Part shown: positions 62,952-64,000 of the stretch, piece after piece
How positions within the stretch are numbered: position 1 is the first letter of the stretch
Layout: each line of letters starts with the position of its first letter
Assembly: GCF_014831675.1 (NCBI RefSeq)
Contig: NZ_VJXY01000024.1
Span: forward strand, 60,021-124,020
Length of the DNA: 64,000 bases
DNA from: Komarekiella delphini-convector SJRDD-AB1
Lineage (GTDB): Bacteria; Cyanobacteriota; Cyanobacteriia; Cyanobacteriales; Nostocaceae
Reading direction: 5' to 3'
Program-made: the position numbers and the translations under genes
Notes under the pieces: generated by a model
What the model saw: the letters and a program-made list of their open reading frames with translations, nothing else
What the model was told of the DNA's origin: nothing
The model's database searches: none

Positions 62952-63728
62952 TTAGGCTTTAAAATGTTTTGCCAACATATTCAGCAAAATTTTGCGTGGT
63001 ACGAGCCGAGATAATTTACTTCTAAGTTGAGTGGTAGTATCAGAACTAATAACGGTTGGGTAGCCATTTTCTAAAGCTTCCAGTGATTCCCGAACAACTT
63101 TTTCGCAAGAGTACACCTTATCTGTACTTTCTGCTAGTGCTGGAGGGAAATTAGCTTCTGTAAAAAAGTTTGTTTCTATTGGCCCTGGACAAGTAACTAA
63201 AACTCGGACACCATAATCACGATTTTCTGCCCACAGTGCCTCACTAAAACTGAGAATAAAGGCTTTACTTGCAGCATAAACAGAAAGATATGGTATCGGT
63301 TGAAATGCGGTAATTGAGGATACGTTAATAATACTTCCAGAACGACGTTGCCGCATTATTGGCAGAAATTTATGGGTTAAATCTACCAATGCCAAAATGT
63401 TTAATTGTACGATTTTAAGTTGTCTTTCAATATCACCTTCGGCAAAGTCTCCATAGTACCCAAAACCAGCATTATTGATTAATAAGTCAATTGTTAATCC
63501 CAGACTTTTTGTAGCATCAAATACAGTGGTAGCGGCATTAGGTTCTGTGAGGTCTTTAATAATAACATCTACTTGAATTTTGTATTCCTCTTGTAGTTCT
63601 TTAGCTAGTAGGTTTAGTTTTTCTTCAGAACGAGCAACAAGAACAAGGTTTGTATTGCGTACAGCTAGTTCTTTAGCAAAGGCTTTACCAATACCACTAG
63701 ATGCACCAGTAATTAAAGCAGTTGGCAT
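62952..63728 (-). CDS. Short-chain dehydrogenase/reductase
   Basis: 258 residues of the classical SDR type. The cofactor motif is TGASSGIGKAFAKEL (TGxxxGxG), with NNAGFG at 87-92, catalytic Ser (NVSSITAFQ), and YAASKAFILSFSEALWAE with the Tyr-x-x-x-Lys pair near 150-154. The residues after the second strand (VARSEEK) suggest NADP preference. The C-terminal 40 residues (LRSKLSRLVPRKILLNMLAK) are longer and basic. The substrate is unknown. Single gene. Confidence 0.9.
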   Translation of the reverse strand: MPTALITGASSGIGKAFAKELAVRNTNLVLVARSEEKLNLLAKELQEEYKIQVDVIIKDLTEPNAATTVFDATKSLGLTIDLLINNAGFGYYGDFAEGDIERQLKIVQLNILALVDLTHKFLPIMRQRRSGSIINVSSITAFQPIPYLSVYAASKAFILSFSEALWAENRDYGVRVLVTCPGPIETNFFTEANFPPALAESTDKVYSCEKVVRESLEALENGYPTVISSDTTTQLRSKLSRLVPRKILLNMLAKHFKA

Positions 63729-63943
63729 CCTATCTATATAAAATCGTTTTTATCCATTTTATAAATTTTAACTATAGTTACTATTAATTTTTAACCATCT
63801 AGAGTTATATACCAATAAGGGTAAAGCATCTGTCAGTAGTATGGATAGTTTTCCAGCTTTCAAGAAAATAGTAATACCAATTCTGTATGAAGACGCGCCA
63901 AACTACGTCAAACTTATAGATAGGTGCATTTAGTGATTTTGTG

Positions 63944-64000
63944 ATGAGTCGTCCATTCCAAATCGAGATTTCAGAAAGCCAAGAAGAATTGGAGAAAGCT
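63944..64000 (+). CDS. IS630-type transposase, N-terminal fragment cut by the window edge
   Basis: The first 19 codons (MSRPFQIEISESQEELEKA) match the start of cyanobacterial IS630-family helix-turn-helix/transposase proteins, which commonly begin 'RPFQIEI.ES.EEL'. The rest is outside the window. The bases upstream (63730-63943) show no gene and may include the element's left end near 63870. Confidence 0.65.
   Translation, partial: MSRPFQIEISESQEELEKA

Noticed and set aside
1-64000. tRNA or rRNA genes
   Set aside because: No cloverleaf or conserved rRNA stretch was recognised by eye; a tRNA scan was not possible, so absence is not proven.

Overview
The window comes from a filamentous, Nostoc/Anabaena-type cyanobacterium. 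Three things show this: the HIP1 octamer GCGATCGC recurs throughout, there are many heptanucleotide tandem repeats and small inverted-repeat elements between genes, and the gene content is cyanobacterial. That content includes kaiABC followed by an HgdD/TolC-like gene, ycf20, a photosystem II S4-domain protein, and D-glycerate 3-kinase for photorespiration. No rRNA or tRNA gene and no CRISPR array was seen.

Region 1 (1 to 27.5 kb, almost all on the minus strand) is a contractile injection system (CIS) cluster of the extracellular/thylakoid type. Read in its own direction it starts with sheath (27499) and tube (25453). A zinc-ribbon protein, a repeat-rich Pro-rich protein, a DUF4255/Cis16-like tail-end protein and a Cis15/Afp15-like AAA+ ATPase follow. 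Next come a tightly overlapping 87-residue protein, a 1362-residue DUF4157-HINT polymorphic toxin with an FGE/SUMF1-fold partner, and a second DUF4157 protein ending in a lytic transglycosylase domain with a small membrane protein behind it. The last block is the inner tube/LysM-type proteins, the gp27-like hub, the gp5/VgrG-like spike, a PAAR tip, a gp25-like wedge and two baseplate J-type proteins. The last J-type protein runs off the left edge of the window. It is one frame open for 1591 codons, and a long BNR (Asp-box) beta-propeller region is inserted in the middle of its baseplate fold. CIS machines anchored in thylakoid membranes are known from Anabaena, and this cluster looks like that class. 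The absence of capsid, portal, terminase or integrase genes argues against a prophage.

Region 2 (28 to 47 kb) is ordinary chromosome: a polysaccharide flippase, ilvN, a BON protein, an alpha/beta hydrolase, infC, a large transporter-HEAT-repeat fusion, a stress protein, a TrkA-type protein, a DUF3124 lipoprotein, two divergent CPA1 Na+/H+ antiporters, a receiver protein lacking its phospho-acceptor Asp, CsbD, a PRC-barrel/DUF2382 protein, glycerate kinase and ycf20. The gaps hold several MITE-like elements. Some of them share a core but differ in terminal repeats, and two share terminal repeats but differ in core.

Region 3 (48 to 64 kb) holds a lipoprotein, a family 39-like glycosyltransferase with an in-frame repeat insertion, and a hybrid histidine kinase with degenerate receivers that diverges from kaiA-kaiB-kaiC. 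An HgdD/TolC-like outer-membrane protein, two small cyanobacterial conserved proteins, a PSII S4-domain protein, a short-chain dehydrogenase and the first 19 codons of an IS630-type transposase complete it.

Three 21-bp tandem arrays of one sequence family (7.7, 24.5 and 38.7 kb), open in both strands, are the most striking non-coding structure. Two of them sit inside the CIS cluster.
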